A stretch of 64,000 bases of DNA from Pseudomonas sp. NKUCC02_KPG (GTDB lineage: Bacteria > Pseudomonadota > Gammaproteobacteria > Pseudomonadales > Pseudomonadaceae): the NCBI RefSeq assembly GCF_019345465.1, contig NZ_JAHKRC010000005.1:62001-126000 (forward strand), given 5' to 3'. The notes beneath the pieces are model-generated. The model saw only the letters and a program-made list of their open reading frames with translations, had not been told where the DNA came from and made no database searches. Positions 55,736 to 64,000 of this stretch are shown here, piece after piece. The position numbers and the translations under genes are program-made. The number at the start of each line of letters is the position of its first letter. Within the stretch, counting starts at the first letter, position 1.

Positions 55736-56917
55736 TTACAGCTCGACCACTACAGCCTTGGCTGCACGGGTCGCCTTGGCGCGTGCAGCTTCAATCGACT
55801 CATCACGGGCCAGGGCCACGCCCATGCGGCGCTGGCCATTGACCTCTGGCTTGCCGAACAGGCGCAAGGCCGTATCCGGCTCGCTCAAGGCCGCACCCAG
55901 GTTGGAGAACGCAGTCTGGGTCGACTGCCCTTCCACCAGAATCACCGCCGAGGCCGATGGCCCGAACTGACGGATCAGCGGAATCGGCAAGCCCAGAATC
56001 GCTCGTGCATGCAGGGCGAACTGGGACAAGTCCTGGGAAATCAGCGTAACCAGACCGGTATCGTGCGGGCGCGGCGAGACTTCGCTGAACCACACCTGAT
56101 CGCCCTTAATGAACAGCTCAACGCCAAACAGGCCGCGGCCGCCCAGCGCCTCGGTCACGGCTTTGGCAACACGCTCGGACTCGGCCAGAGCAATCGGGCT
56201 CATGGCCTGCGGCTGCCAGGACTCCTGGTAGTCGCCCTTCTCCTGACGGTGACCGACCGGCGCGCAGAACGTGGTGCCACCGATGTGGCGTACGGTCAGC
56301 AGGGTGATTTCGTAGTCGAAGTCGATAAAGCCTTCGACAATGACCCGCCCCTTGCCCGCACGACCGCCTTCTTGTGCGTAGTCCCAGGCAGCTTTCACAT
56401 CATCAGTGCTGCGCAGCAGGCTCTGGCCCTTGCCCGACGAGCTCATCACCGGCTTGACCACACACGGGAAGCCCAGGTCCAGCACGGCGGCGCTGTAGTC
56501 TTCAAAGGTATCGGCAAAGTGATACGGCGAGGTTGGCAGGTCCAACTCTTCTGCCGCCAGACGTCGAATGCCTTCTCGGTTCATGGTCAGCGAAGTGGCG
56601 CGGGCGGTCGGAATGACGGTAAAGCCTTCGGCTTCCAGCTCAACCAGGGTCGCGGTGGCAATGGCTTCGATTTCAGGAACAATAAAGTGCGGCTTTTCTG
56701 CTTCGATTACGGCACGCAAGGCTGCGCCATCGAGCATATTGATGACGTGGCTGCGATGGGCAACCTGCATGGCCGGTGCGTTGGCATAGCGATCGACAGC
56801 GATCACTTCGACCCCCAGACGCTGCAATTCGATGACAACTTCTTTGCCCAGTTCGCCGCAGCCACACAGCAATACGCGGGTCGCGGTCGGCGACAGTGGG
56901 GTTCCGATACGGGTCAT
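55736..56917 (-). CDS. purT: Formate-dependent GAR transformylase PurT
   Basis: Purine step 3 using formate and ATP in place of formyl-folate. 393 aa ATP-grasp enzyme: [28 protein letters not shown] near the start, the ATP-grasp loop SSSGKGQS near 160, and [17 protein letters not shown] near 285. Single gene. Confidence 0.96.
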   Translation of the reverse strand: MTRIGTPLSPTATRVLLCGCGELGKEVVIELQRLGVEVIAVDRYANAPAMQVAHRSHVINMLDGAALRAVIEAEKPHFIVPEIEAIATATLVELEAEGFTVIPTARATSLTMNREGIRRLAAEELDLPTSPYHFADTFEDYSAAVLDLGFPCVVKPVMSSSGKGQSLLRSTDDVKAAWDYAQEGGRAGKGRVIVEGFIDFDYEITLLTVRHIGGTTFCAPVGHRQEKGDYQESWQPQAMSPIALAESERVAKAVTEALGGRGLFGVELFIKGDQVWFSEVSPRPHDTGLVTLISQDLSQFALHARAILGLPIPLIRQFGPSASAVILVEGQSTQTAFSNLGAALSEPDTALRLFGKPEVNGQRRMGVALARDESIEAARAKATRAAKAVVVEL

Positions 56918-57000
56918 TTCAGGTCCTCATGGAAACAAATCATCGAAGGCGCGCACACAACCTGCGCCTGCAGGGGAAGAAAGGCCGGCATTTTACCTGA

Positions 57001-57462
57001 CTAAACGGCGGCTTTGCGCAGTCGCCAGGCCATTGCCAGCCACACACAGGTCACTCCGGCAAATTTCGACGCCATGGCGATGAGAATCACGCCCGGGGTA
57101 AACGCATCGATCATGCCGAAAAAGATAAAGGTATCAATCGGGATACTCAGCGCAGAGCTGATCCACAAGCGGTCATGCAAGGGTCGCTTGGTGATGCTGA
57201 ACACCAGCCAGTCGATGCATTCGGAGACGGCGAACGCGGTGGCGCTGGCCAGGGCAATCGAAGGATCAGAGGTGATGTATGACAGCACCAGTGCCGCCAG
57301 CATGGCCAACAGCGCACCGTGGCCAAAGCGGGTTTGCACCATGTCGCGCAAAACAAACACCAGCCCGCCCCAGGCCGACCAGATAATGTCCAGGTGCGGC
57401 GCCGTTGAGAACGCGAAGTTGATCAGCACGACGCTGGCGATATAAGCGATAAGAAACAGCAT
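57001..57462 (-). CDS. VUT family protein (queuosine-precursor transporter type)
   Basis: 153 aa, about five membrane helices; DUF165/VUT family including YhhQ, a 7-cyano/7-aminomethyl-deazaguanine transporter. FVLRDMVQTRFGHG and SATAFAVSECIDWLVFSITKR are typical. ATG at 57462 (MLFLIAYIASVVL) chosen as the membrane-helix start. Shorter than YhhQ (about 220 aa), so substrate assignment is uncertain. Confidence 0.8.
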   Translation of the reverse strand: MLFLIAYIASVVLINFAFSTAPHLDIIWSAWGGLVFVLRDMVQTRFGHGALLAMLAALVLSYITSDPSIALASATAFAVSECIDWLVFSITKRPLHDRLWISSALSIPIDTFIFFGMIDAFTPGVILIAMASKFAGVTCVWLAMAWRLRKAAV

Positions 57463-57555
57463 GGGAGCGGGCGACACCTCTGAATAAGGCGCACAGGGTA
57501 CTTGAGTCGCACCCGATTTTGTACCCGCCACATGCCCCTGTGGCAGCGGTATTTG

Positions 57556-57765
57556 TCAGGTACTGGCGCCCTGCATCCACACCAGGCCACTGGACTTGGC
57601 CCGCTCATGACACAGCACCAGCACTTCCCGGCGCTCGACGTTGGTCATGCGGCTCCAACGGGTGATTTCAGCCACGGTACGCTGACAACCACTGCACACA
57701 TCGTCGTCATCCAATGCGCAAATGTTCACACAGGGAGAGGCGACCGGGCGCTCCACTTCAGTCAT
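57556..57765 (-). CDS. DUF1289 small zinc-ribbon-like protein
   Basis: 69 aa. Cys pattern [21 protein letters not shown] is the DUF1289 core, likely metal-binding. Role unknown. Overlaps the carbonic anhydrase gene by 8 bases, so translation is coupled. Confidence 0.88.
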   Translation of the reverse strand: MTEVERPVASPCVNICALDDDDVCSGCQRTVAEITRWSRMTNVERREVLVLCHERAKSSGLVWMQGAST

Positions 57766-58285
57766 TGCTCTGCACCTTCAAATCACGGGCATAACGCTGG
57801 CCGTTCTGCACGTAATGCGCGGCACTGGCCTCCAGCAGTTTTTTCTGTTCGTCGGTCAAGTCACGCACCACCTTGCCCGGCGACCCCATGACCAGCGAAC
57901 CGTCCGGGATTTCCTTGCCTTCACCAATCAGCGAGTTGGCGCCAATGATGCAATGCTTGCCGATTCTGGCGCCATTGAGGATGACTGCATTGATCCCGAT
58001 CAGGCTGTAATCTCCCACCGTGCAACCATGCAACATGGCGTTATGGCCAATGGTCACCCCCGTCCCCAGGGTCAGCGGGTAGCCCATATCGGTATGCATC
58101 ACCGCGCCATCTTGCACGTTACTGTTCTTGCCAATCAGGATCAGCTCGTTATCACCGCGCAACACGGCGTTGAACCAGACACTGGCACCCTCCTCCAGGC
58201 GCACCTTGCCGATCAGGGTGGCGTTGGGCGCGGTCCAGCTTTCTGGATGGGTTTCGACGAGCGAGTCGCCCAGGCTGTATTTCAT
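57758..58285 (-). CDS. Gamma-carbonic-anhydrase-like protein (YrdA type)
   Basis: 175 aa left-handed beta-helix (hexapeptide) protein: [30 protein letters not shown], then [25 protein letters not shown]. The expected zinc ligands are in MHTD, IGHN and LHGC. Could hydrate CO2, but many YrdA proteins show no activity. In operon with DUF1289. Confidence 0.9.
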   Translation of the reverse strand: MKYSLGDSLVETHPESWTAPNATLIGKVRLEEGASVWFNAVLRGDNELILIGKNSNVQDGAVMHTDMGYPLTLGTGVTIGHNAMLHGCTVGDYSLIGINAVILNGARIGKHCIIGANSLIGEGKEIPDGSLVMGSPGKVVRDLTDEQKKLLEASAAHYVQNGQRYARDLKVQSND

Positions 58286-58325
58286 GCAGATGTCCTCAAG
58301 GCAGCGTGGCCGTCTGCTGACGGCT

Positions 58326-58928
58326 CTAGATTGGAATGGAACGCTCAGGCGGGGTATGCAGATTGATATTGACGTCGTCGTACAGCAGGTTCATCAGCTC
58401 AACGATCATGATTGCCGTGAGCCCCCAGATTTTATAAACCCCAAAACGGTAGCTCGGCACATACCAGCTGCGCCCCTGATAATCGATGCGATGGGTGTGC
58501 TCACGGGGGTCCTGGCGAAAAAACTCCAGAGGTACGCTGAACACGGCAGCAATTTCGGCGTCGTTGGCCAGGTATTCAACGTAGTCCGGGACGAGGCCAA
58601 CGTAGGGCGTCACACGGATACCGTGCAACGAAATCAAAGGGCTCAGCGGCCCGATGACTTCGACCAGCCCGGGCGGCAGACCGATCTCTTCTTCGGCCTC
58701 ACGCAGGGCGGTAAATACCAGATCCGGGTCTTCAGGATCGCGGCGCCCGCCCGGGAAAGCCACTTCACCGCCGTGGGTCGACAACCCGCTGGCACGCAGG
58801 GTCAGAATCAGTTCGGGTTCAGCGCTGCGCGTCACCGGCAACAGCACGGCAGCCTCGGGGAAATTCCGTTCCGTTTCCAGCGTGCGCGGGGTGTAGCGGC
58901 TTACACGGCCAAGCAGCTCGTCCAGCAT
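58326..58928 (-). CDS. NUDIX hydrolase, CoA pyrophosphatase (NudL/CoAse type)
   Basis: 200 aa. Shows the CoAse pre-box ([20 protein letters not shown]) and the Nudix box [24 protein letters not shown] with the metal-binding REx2EE core (REAEEE). Probably cleaves CoA and acyl-CoA to phosphopantetheine and 3',5'-ADP. 40 bases upstream of the carbonic anhydrase on the same strand. Confidence 0.88.
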   Translation of the reverse strand: MLDELLGRVSRYTPRTLETERNFPEAAVLLPVTRSAEPELILTLRASGLSTHGGEVAFPGGRRDPEDPDLVFTALREAEEEIGLPPGLVEVIGPLSPLISLHGIRVTPYVGLVPDYVEYLANDAEIAAVFSVPLEFFRQDPREHTHRIDYQGRSWYVPSYRFGVYKIWGLTAIMIVELMNLLYDDVNINLHTPPERSIPI

Positions 58929-59073
58929 AGGTCATCTCGATCCGTCACTTATCGGGCATCATGCACCAAATCGTGGGCAGCACCCAAGCCCCACAGTGTC
59001 GCAGCCGCCATATCGCACTTGCCGCGAGGCCGCCTCAGCCCCCAAGATAGGCGCCAGAGCCAGAGACCCCAGC

Positions 59074-59631
59074 ATGAAATTTTGCAGCCAGTGCGGCCAC
59101 TCCGTCAGCCAACACATCCCACAAGGCGATTCACGCCTGCGGTATGTGTGCGACCACTGCCAGACCATTCACTATCAGAACCCGAATATCGTTGCCGGCT
59201 GCCTGCCGACCTGGGGCACACAAGTGCTGTTGTGCCGTCGCGCCATCGAGCCGCGCAAAGGCTACTGGACGCTGCCCGCAGGTTTCATGGAAAACGGCGA
59301 GACGGTCGAAAATGCAGCTCGACGTGAAACCCTCGAAGAAGCCTGCGCTGCAGTTGAAAACCTGAACATCTACACCCTGATCGATGTACCGCACATTAAT
59401 CAGGTGCATATTTTTTATCGTGCCGAGCTGCAAAGCCTCGATTTTTCAGCCGGTGAAGAGAGCCTTGAAGTCCGGCTTTTTGAAGAAGCTGACATCCCTT
59501 GGTCAGAGCTGGCTTTCCGCACGGTCAGCCGTACCCTAGAATGCTTTTTCGCTGACCGCCGGGACAACACCTACCCCGTGCGCAGCGAGGCTGTAGCGCC
59601 CCTGTCCAGCCTGATCAAACCCCAACAATAA
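59074..59631 (+). CDS. NUDIX hydrolase with N-terminal zinc ribbon
   Basis: 185 aa. Cys4 ribbon (FCSQCG and VCDHC, residues about 3-30), then Nudix box GFMENGETVENAARRETLEEACAAV near 70-95 with RETLEE. The layout resembles NudC-like and other zinc-ribbon NUDIX enzymes; substrate not set. ATG at 59074 gives the ribbon at the N-terminus; the frame open to 58996 adds unconserved residues. Confidence 0.85.
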   Translation: MKFCSQCGHSVSQHIPQGDSRLRYVCDHCQTIHYQNPNIVAGCLPTWGTQVLLCRRAIEPRKGYWTLPAGFMENGETVENAARRETLEEACAAVENLNIYTLIDVPHINQVHIFYRAELQSLDFSAGEESLEVRLFEEADIPWSELAFRTVSRTLECFFADRRDNTYPVRSEAVAPLSSLIKPQQ

Positions 59632-59666
59632 TGCTGTTCGCCTTGCACCTCAGGAATATCCCTCTA

Positions 59667-60233
59667 ATGCGTTGGTTGCTCGCTGCTCTTTGCTTTTCAT
59701 TTGCCGTTACCTGCCAGGCTTCTGTTGTCATCACCGTAAACGGCAAACCCGTCGATAAGAATCAGGTACTCCAGTCAACCCCATCGGCACCCTCTGCGCA
59801 CGCCGGGCAAAGTATCGACAAGGTTCTTGTGCTCAAGTCTGCCCGCAAGTTGCAACTGATCAGCGATGGCAAACCGATCAAGACCTACCGCATCTCCCTG
59901 GGCAAACAACCCAAGGGGCCAAAAATGCGCGAGGGAGACAAACGCACACCTGAGGGGCTGTACTGGGTCGACTGGCGCAAAAAAAGCGACAAGTTCAACC
60001 TGGCCATGCACATCAACTACCCCAATATCAGCGACGCGGCCACCGCCCGGCGTGAAGGCGTGAACCCCGGGTCGATGATCATGATCCACGGCACGCCGGA
60101 CAGCGAAGAAAACCCTGAAGAACTGTTCCACACCCTGGACTGGACCGATGGCTGCATCGCAATGAAAAACCACGAAATGCGCGAAGTCTGGAACCTGGTC
60201 AAGGACGGCACGATGGTTGAAATCCGCCCTTAG
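59667..60233 (+). CDS. L,D-transpeptidase (YkuD domain)
   Basis: 188 aa. Signal peptide about 1-18 (LLAALCFSFAVTCQA-S). YkuD catalytic domain with His141 in MIHGTP and the nucleophile Cys163 in DWTDGCIAMKN. No LysM or other peptidoglycan-binding domain. Forms 3-3 crosslinks or anchors proteins to peptidoglycan. An alternative start at 59631 overlaps the NUDIX stop (TAATG) but puts 12 extra residues before the signal peptide. Confidence 0.85.
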   Translation: MRWLLAALCFSFAVTCQASVVITVNGKPVDKNQVLQSTPSAPSAHAGQSIDKVLVLKSARKLQLISDGKPIKTYRISLGKQPKGPKMREGDKRTPEGLYWVDWRKKSDKFNLAMHINYPNISDAATARREGVNPGSMIMIHGTPDSEENPEELFHTLDWTDGCIAMKNHEMREVWNLVKDGTMVEIRP

Positions 60234-60253
60234 CCCCACGCCACGCACATAAC

Positions 60254-60292
60254 AAAAAACCCGCTGACCGTTACCGGTTCAGCGGGTTTTTT
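60254..60292. terminator. Bidirectional intrinsic terminator
   Basis: AAAAAACCCGCTGA (60254-60267) pairs with TCAGCGGGTTTTTT (60279-60292). Serves the L,D-transpeptidase on the plus strand and the NIF3-like gene on the minus. Confidence 0.93.
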
Positions 60293-60305
60293 ATACGCAT
60301 TGCAG

Positions 60306-60617
60306 CTAGAGATCAGCCAAACGCCACACTTCATAAGCGGGCGTTTCATACGGGTGGCTGTGCTTGAGCGCAGCCACCACGTCGTGGACAAGATCGTCTG
60401 CGACGACCAGCTCAACTTTCCATTCCCCGACATATTCGACCTGGCCGGTTTGCCCGATAAACGGCTGACTGCCGTCCAGCGCGCGAAACTGGCCCTGGCC
60501 CAAGGTCTGCCAGGCGCAGTGGTCATAATTGCCGATTCGTCCGCCACCGGCGGCGAATACGGCATTTTTGACCACGTCCACGTGGCTTGGGGGAACGAAG
60601 AAGCTGAGCTTGTACAT
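60306..60617 (-). CDS. Stand-alone NIF3/YqfO-type PII-like domain protein
   Basis: 103 aa, resembling the inserted PII-like domain of NIF3 (YqfO) proteins: YKLSFFVPPSHVDVVKNAVFAAGGGRIGNYDHCAW through YVGEWKVELVVADDLV and SHPYETPAYEVW. The metal-binding outer lobes of full NIF3 (about 250-370 aa) are absent. Ligand unknown. 21 bases downstream of purL, likely co-transcribed. Confidence 0.85.
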   Translation of the reverse strand: MYKLSFFVPPSHVDVVKNAVFAAGGGRIGNYDHCAWQTLGQGQFRALDGSQPFIGQTGQVEYVGEWKVELVVADDLVHDVVAALKHSHPYETPAYEVWRLADL

Positions 60618-60638
60618 CGCTTTTAATCTACCCAGCCT

Positions 60639-63600
60639 TTAATTGACCCAAGCACGAGCGTTACGGAACATGCGCAACCACGGCGCATCTTCGTTCCACT
60701 CTTCTGGACGCCACGAGTTCTGTACGGCGCGGAACACACGCTCAGGGTGCGGCATCATGATGGTGACACGCCCGTCACTGCTGGTCAGGCCGGTAATCCC
60801 GCGCGGCGAGCCGTTCGGGTTGGCCGGGTAGTTTTCAGTGACCTTGCCGTGGTTGTCGACGAAACGCAGCGCCACAGAACCGGACAGATCCGCTTGCAGC
60901 ATGGCTTCTTCGCTGGCGAACTCGGCATGACCTTCACCGTGAGCAATGGCGATTGGCATGCGCGAACCGGCCATGCCCTGCAGGAAGATCGAGTTCGACT
61001 CCTGCACCTGGACCATCGCCACACGGGCTTCGAACTGCTCGGAGCGGTTGCGCACGAAGTGTGGCCACAGCTCGCTGCCCGGAATCAATTCGCTCAGGTT
61101 GGACATCATCTGGCAACCGTTGCACACACCCAGGGAGAAGCTGTCGGTACGCTCAAAGAAGCTCTGGAACGCATCACGGGCACGGGCATTGAACAGAGCC
61201 GACTTGGCCCAGCCTTCACCGGCACCCAGCACGTCGCCGTAGGAGAAACCACCGCAGGCAACCAGGCCCTTGAACTCGTTCAGGTCGACACGGCCGGCCA
61301 GAATGTCGCTCATGTGGACGTCAATGGCATTGAAGCCGGCGCGATCGAACGCCGCTGCCATTTCAACCTGACCGTTTACACCCTGCTCACGCAGTACGGC
61401 CACTTGAGGGCGAATGCCTGTCTTGATGTACGGCGCGCTGATGTTCTCGTTGACATCAAAGCTCAGCTTGACGCTCAGGCCCGGATTGTCTTCTTCAAGC
61501 AACACGGCGAACTCTTGCTCCGCGCACTCGGCGTTGTCGCGCATACGCTGGATCTGGTAGCTGGTTTCAGCCCACTGACGTTGCAGCAGACGGCGCTGAC
61601 CTTCAAACACGGTCTCGCCATTGAACTCGATGCTTACATCGTCACAGTTGCGCGGCTGGCCAATGACCGATACGCAGTCGCCCAAACCGGCAGCGCTGAA
61701 CTGCGCAAGGATGTCTGCCATGGAGTCCTGGCGAACCTGGATCACTGCACCCAACTCTTCGTTGAACAGGATCGCAGGAATGTCGGCAGCAGTTTCAGCC
61801 AGGCCGTCGAGGACCAGGTTGACACCACAGTGACCGGCAAACGCCATTTCCATCACGCTGGTCAGCAAACCACCGTCGGAACGGTCGTGGTAAGCCAGCA
61901 GATGGCCGTCGGCATTCAAGCCCTGGATCACGGCGAAGAAAGCCTTGAGGTCTTCTGCGTCATCAACGTCGGGAGCCTGTTTACCCAGCTTGCCGTAGGT
62001 TTGAGCCAGGATGGAGGCGCCCATACGGTTTTGGCCACGACCCAGATCGATCAGAACCAGATCGGTCAGGCCCTTGTCCATGCGCAGCACGGGGGTCAGG
62101 GTCTGGCGCACATCGAGCACCGGGGCAAAACCGGTAACGACCAACGACAGCGGCGAGGTGACCGTCTTGTCAGTACCCTCTTCGCTCCAGCGGGTTTGCA
62201 TGGACATCGAGTCCTTGCCCACCGGAATGGTGATGCCCAGCTCAGGGCACAGCTCCATGCCGACCGCTTTAACGGTGTCGTACAGGCGGGCGTCTTCACC
62301 CGGGTGACCAGCAGCGGACATCCAGTTGGCAGACAGCTTGATGTCACTGATCTTGCCGATCCGCGAAGCTGCGATGTTGGTCAGGGTTTCGCCGATCGCC
62401 ATGCGGCCCGATGCCGGGGCATCCAGCAGTGCCAGCGGAGTACGCTCGCCCATGGCCATGGCTTCACCGGTGTAGACGTCGAAGCTGGTGGCGGTGACGG
62501 CAACGTCAGCCACAGGCACCTGCCACGGACCCACCATCTGGTCGCGAGCAACCAGGCCGGTGATGGTACGGTCGCCGATGGTGATCAGGAAGCTCTTGCT
62601 CGCTACAGCCGGGTGATGCAGGACGCGTTCAACGCATTCGCCGATGTTCAGCGCTGCCGGGTCGAAATCATCGCCCAGCTCTGCTTCACGTACTGCTGAA
62701 CGGTGCATGCGCGGCGCCTTGCCCAGCAACACTTCCAGTGGCATGTCCACCGGGTTGTTGCCGAAGTGGCTGTCGGTGACGGTCAGTTGCGGCTCGGCAG
62801 TGGCTTCGCCGACGACGGCAAACGGGCAACGCTCGCGTTCGCAAATCGCCTGGAAGCGGTCGAAATCTTCGACGCCCACGGCCAGAACGTAACGTTCCTG
62901 GGATTCGTTGCTCCAGATTTCGTGCGGGGCCATGCCCGGCTCGTCGTTTGGAATATTGCGCAGTTCAAAACGACCGCCACGCTCACCGTCGTTCACCAAC
63001 TCCGGGAAAGCGTTGGACAGACCGCCCGCACCCACGTCGTGGATGAAGCTGATCGGGTTTTTGTCGCCCAGCTGCCAGCAACGGTCGATCACTTCCTGGC
63101 AACGACGTTCCATTTCCGGGTTTTCGCGCTGAACCGAAGCGAAGTCCAGGTCAGCCGAGCTTGCGCCGGTGGCCATCGAGGAAGCCGCGCCGCCGCCCAA
63201 GCCGATCAACATCGCCGGGCCACCGAGCACGATCAGCTTGGAGCCAACCGTGATTTCGGCTTTCTGTACGTGTTCGGCGCGGATGTTGCCCATGCCGCCA
63301 GCCAGCATGATGGGCTTGTGGTAACCACGGACTTCTTCGCCGCGGGGAGTCGTGATGGACTGCTCGAAGGTACGGAAGTAACCGGTCAGGGCCGGACGAC
63401 CGAATTCGTTGTTGAACGCAGCACCGCCCAGAGGGCCTTCGATCATGATGTCCAGCGCGGTAACAATGCGCTCTGGCTTGCCGTATGGCACTTCCCACGG
63501 CTGTACAAAGCCTGGGATCTGCAGGTTGGATACGGTAAAGCCGGTCAGGCCAGCCTTGGGCTTGGCACCACGACCGGTTGCGCCTTCGTCACGGATCTCG

Positions 63601-64000
63601 CCACCGGAACCGGTCGCAGCACCCGGGAACGGGGCGATTGCGGTTGGGTGGTTGTGAGTTTCGACCTTCATCAGGATGTGTACAGGCTCCTGCACCGCGC
63701 CGTACTGGCGGGTTTCAGGGTCCGGGAAGAAACGCCCGGCAACACTGCCTACGATGACCGAAGCGTTGTCCTTATAAGCAGACAGAACGCCCTCGCTGTG
63801 CATCACGTAGGTGTTCTTGATCATGCCAAACAGGCTTTTGTCCTGGCTCTGGCCGTCAATATCCCAACTGGCGTTGAAGATCTTGTGACGGCAATGCTCG
63901 GAGTTGGCCTGGGCAAACATCATCAGTTCGATGTCGTGCGGGTTGCGACCCAAACCGTTGAAGGCGTTGACCAGATAGTCGATTTCGTCTTCAGCCAGTG
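60639..64000 (-). CDS. purL: Phosphoribosylformylglycinamidine synthase (5' end cut by window)
   Basis: Purine step 4: turns FGAR, glutamine and ATP into FGAM. About 1120 residues are visible of a family length near 1300; roughly the first 180 lie beyond the right edge. The synthetase half has [24 protein letters not shown] and [12 protein letters not shown]. The C-terminal glutaminase has the nucleophile Cys in [12 protein letters not shown] and the His/Glu pair in [10 protein letters not shown]. Large single-chain type, as in other gammaproteobacteria. Confidence 0.97.
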   Translation of the reverse strand, partial: LAEDEIDYLVNAFNGLGRNPHDIELMMFAQANSEHCRHKIFNASWDIDGQSQDKSLFGMIKNTYVMHSEGVLSAYKDNASVIVGSVAGRFFPDPETRQYGAVQEPVHILMKVETHNHPTAIAPFPGAATGSGGEIRDEGATGRGAKPKAGLTGFTVSNLQIPGFVQPWEVPYGKPERIVTALDIMIEGPLGGAAFNNEFGRPALTGYFRTFEQSITTPRGEEVRGYHKPIMLAGGMGNIRAEHVQKAEITVGSKLIVLGGPAMLIGLGGGAASSMATGASSADLDFASVQRENPEMERRCQEVIDRCWQLGDKNPISFIHDVGAGGLSNAFPELVNDGERGGRFELRNIPNDEPGMAPHEIWSNESQERYVLAVGVEDFDRFQAICERERCPFAVVGEATAEPQLTVTDSHFGNNPVDMPLEVLLGKAPRMHRSAVREAELGDDFDPAALNIGECVERVLHHPAVASKSFLITIGDRTITGLVARDQMVGPWQVPVADVAVTATSFDVYTGEAMAMGERTPLALLDAPASGRMAIGETLTNIAASRIGKISDIKLSANWMSAAGHPGEDARLYDTVKAVGMELCPELGITIPVGKDSMSMQTRWSEEGTDKTVTSPLSLVVTGFAPVLDVRQTLTPVLRMDKGLTDLVLIDLGRGQNRMGASILAQTYGKLGKQAPDVDDAEDLKAFFAVIQGLNADGHLLAYHDRSDGGLLTSVMEMAFAGHCGVNLVLDGLAETAADIPAILFNEELGAVIQVRQDSMADILAQFSAAGLGDCVSVIGQPRNCDDVSIEFNGETVFEGQRRLLQRQWAETSYQIQRMRDNAECAEQEFAVLLEEDNPGLSVKLSFDVNENISAPYIKTGIRPQVAVLREQGVNGQVEMAAAFDRAGFNAIDVHMSDILAGRVDLNEFKGLVACGGFSYGDVLGAGEGWAKSALFNARARDAFQSFFERTDSFSLGVCNGCQMMSNLSELIPGSELWPHFVRNRSEQFEARVAMVQVQESNSIFLQGMAGSRMPIAIAHGEGHAEFASEEAMLQADLSGSVALRFVDNHGKVTENYPANPNGSPRGITGLTSSDGRVTIMMPHPERVFRAVQNSWRPEEWNEDAPWLRMFRNARAWVN

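Noticed and set aside
60747..62699. Plus-strand open frame of 650 codons opposite purL
   Set aside because: purL is unambiguous in the other direction; no independent start signal.

Overview
The window is a stretch of Pseudomonas chromosome, most likely from the fluorescens group. The protein sequences, gene order and repeats all point there. Gene order closely follows the P. aeruginosa blocks mexL-mexJK / adk / ppc, lysS-prfB-wspRFEDCBA, recJ, and thrC-hom-dsbC-xerD / rplS-trmD-rimM-rpsP-ffh / purT / purL. Short REP-type palindromes of the kind common in fluorescent pseudomonads sit in many of the gaps. I see no prophage, insertion sequence, tRNA, rRNA or CRISPR array. The cluster is core genome with small accessory pockets.

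Region by region: 1-4136 holds a multidrug RND efflux pump (mexK, cut by the left edge, and mexJ) facing its TetR repressor mexL. 4156-11288 has rsmJ, an unrecognised repeat-containing protein, a DUF72 protein, tsaB, adk and ppc. 11559-12818 encodes two tandem outer-membrane lipoproteins, the second with an OmpA domain. 12896-16834 carries small envelope genes, a lipoprotein hydrolase, and a three-gene set of TetR regulator, lipoprotein and a DUF1704 (QEGLA) protein with a metallopeptidase-like motif. 17013-19724 is lysS-prfB, with the classic +1 frameshift in prfB. 19725-21163 is the most irregular part: a structured leader, a small DUF gene with an irregular start, and a composite repeat. 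21164-29625 is the complete Wsp surface-sensing operon (wspA to wspR), which controls cyclic-di-GMP.

29904-41217 contains a Tat-exported phosphoesterase, a DUF533 membrane protein, an Old Yellow Enzyme, recJ, a YaeQ protein, a CoA transferase, a periplasmic binding-like protein, an orphan response regulator and a BvgS-like receptor that stops before the kinase domain. 41337-46000 is thrC, hom, dsbC and xerD. 46121-55627 has a cation/proton antiporter, a thioesterase, the rpsP-rimM-trmD-rplS ribosome/tRNA operon, ffh, a CcsA-type membrane protein, an unusually short CorC/CBS protein and an MHS transporter. 55736-64000 has purT, several small enzymes (VUT transporter, gamma-carbonic anhydrase, two NUDIX hydrolases, an L,D-transpeptidase), a NIF3-like protein and purL, which runs off the right edge.

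No clearly new multi-gene system is evident. The best leads are the DUF1704 cluster, the kinase-less BvgS-like receptor, the duplicated-domain protein at 5032-5652, and the structured leader plus frame-disrupted start of the DUF gene at 19979-20436.
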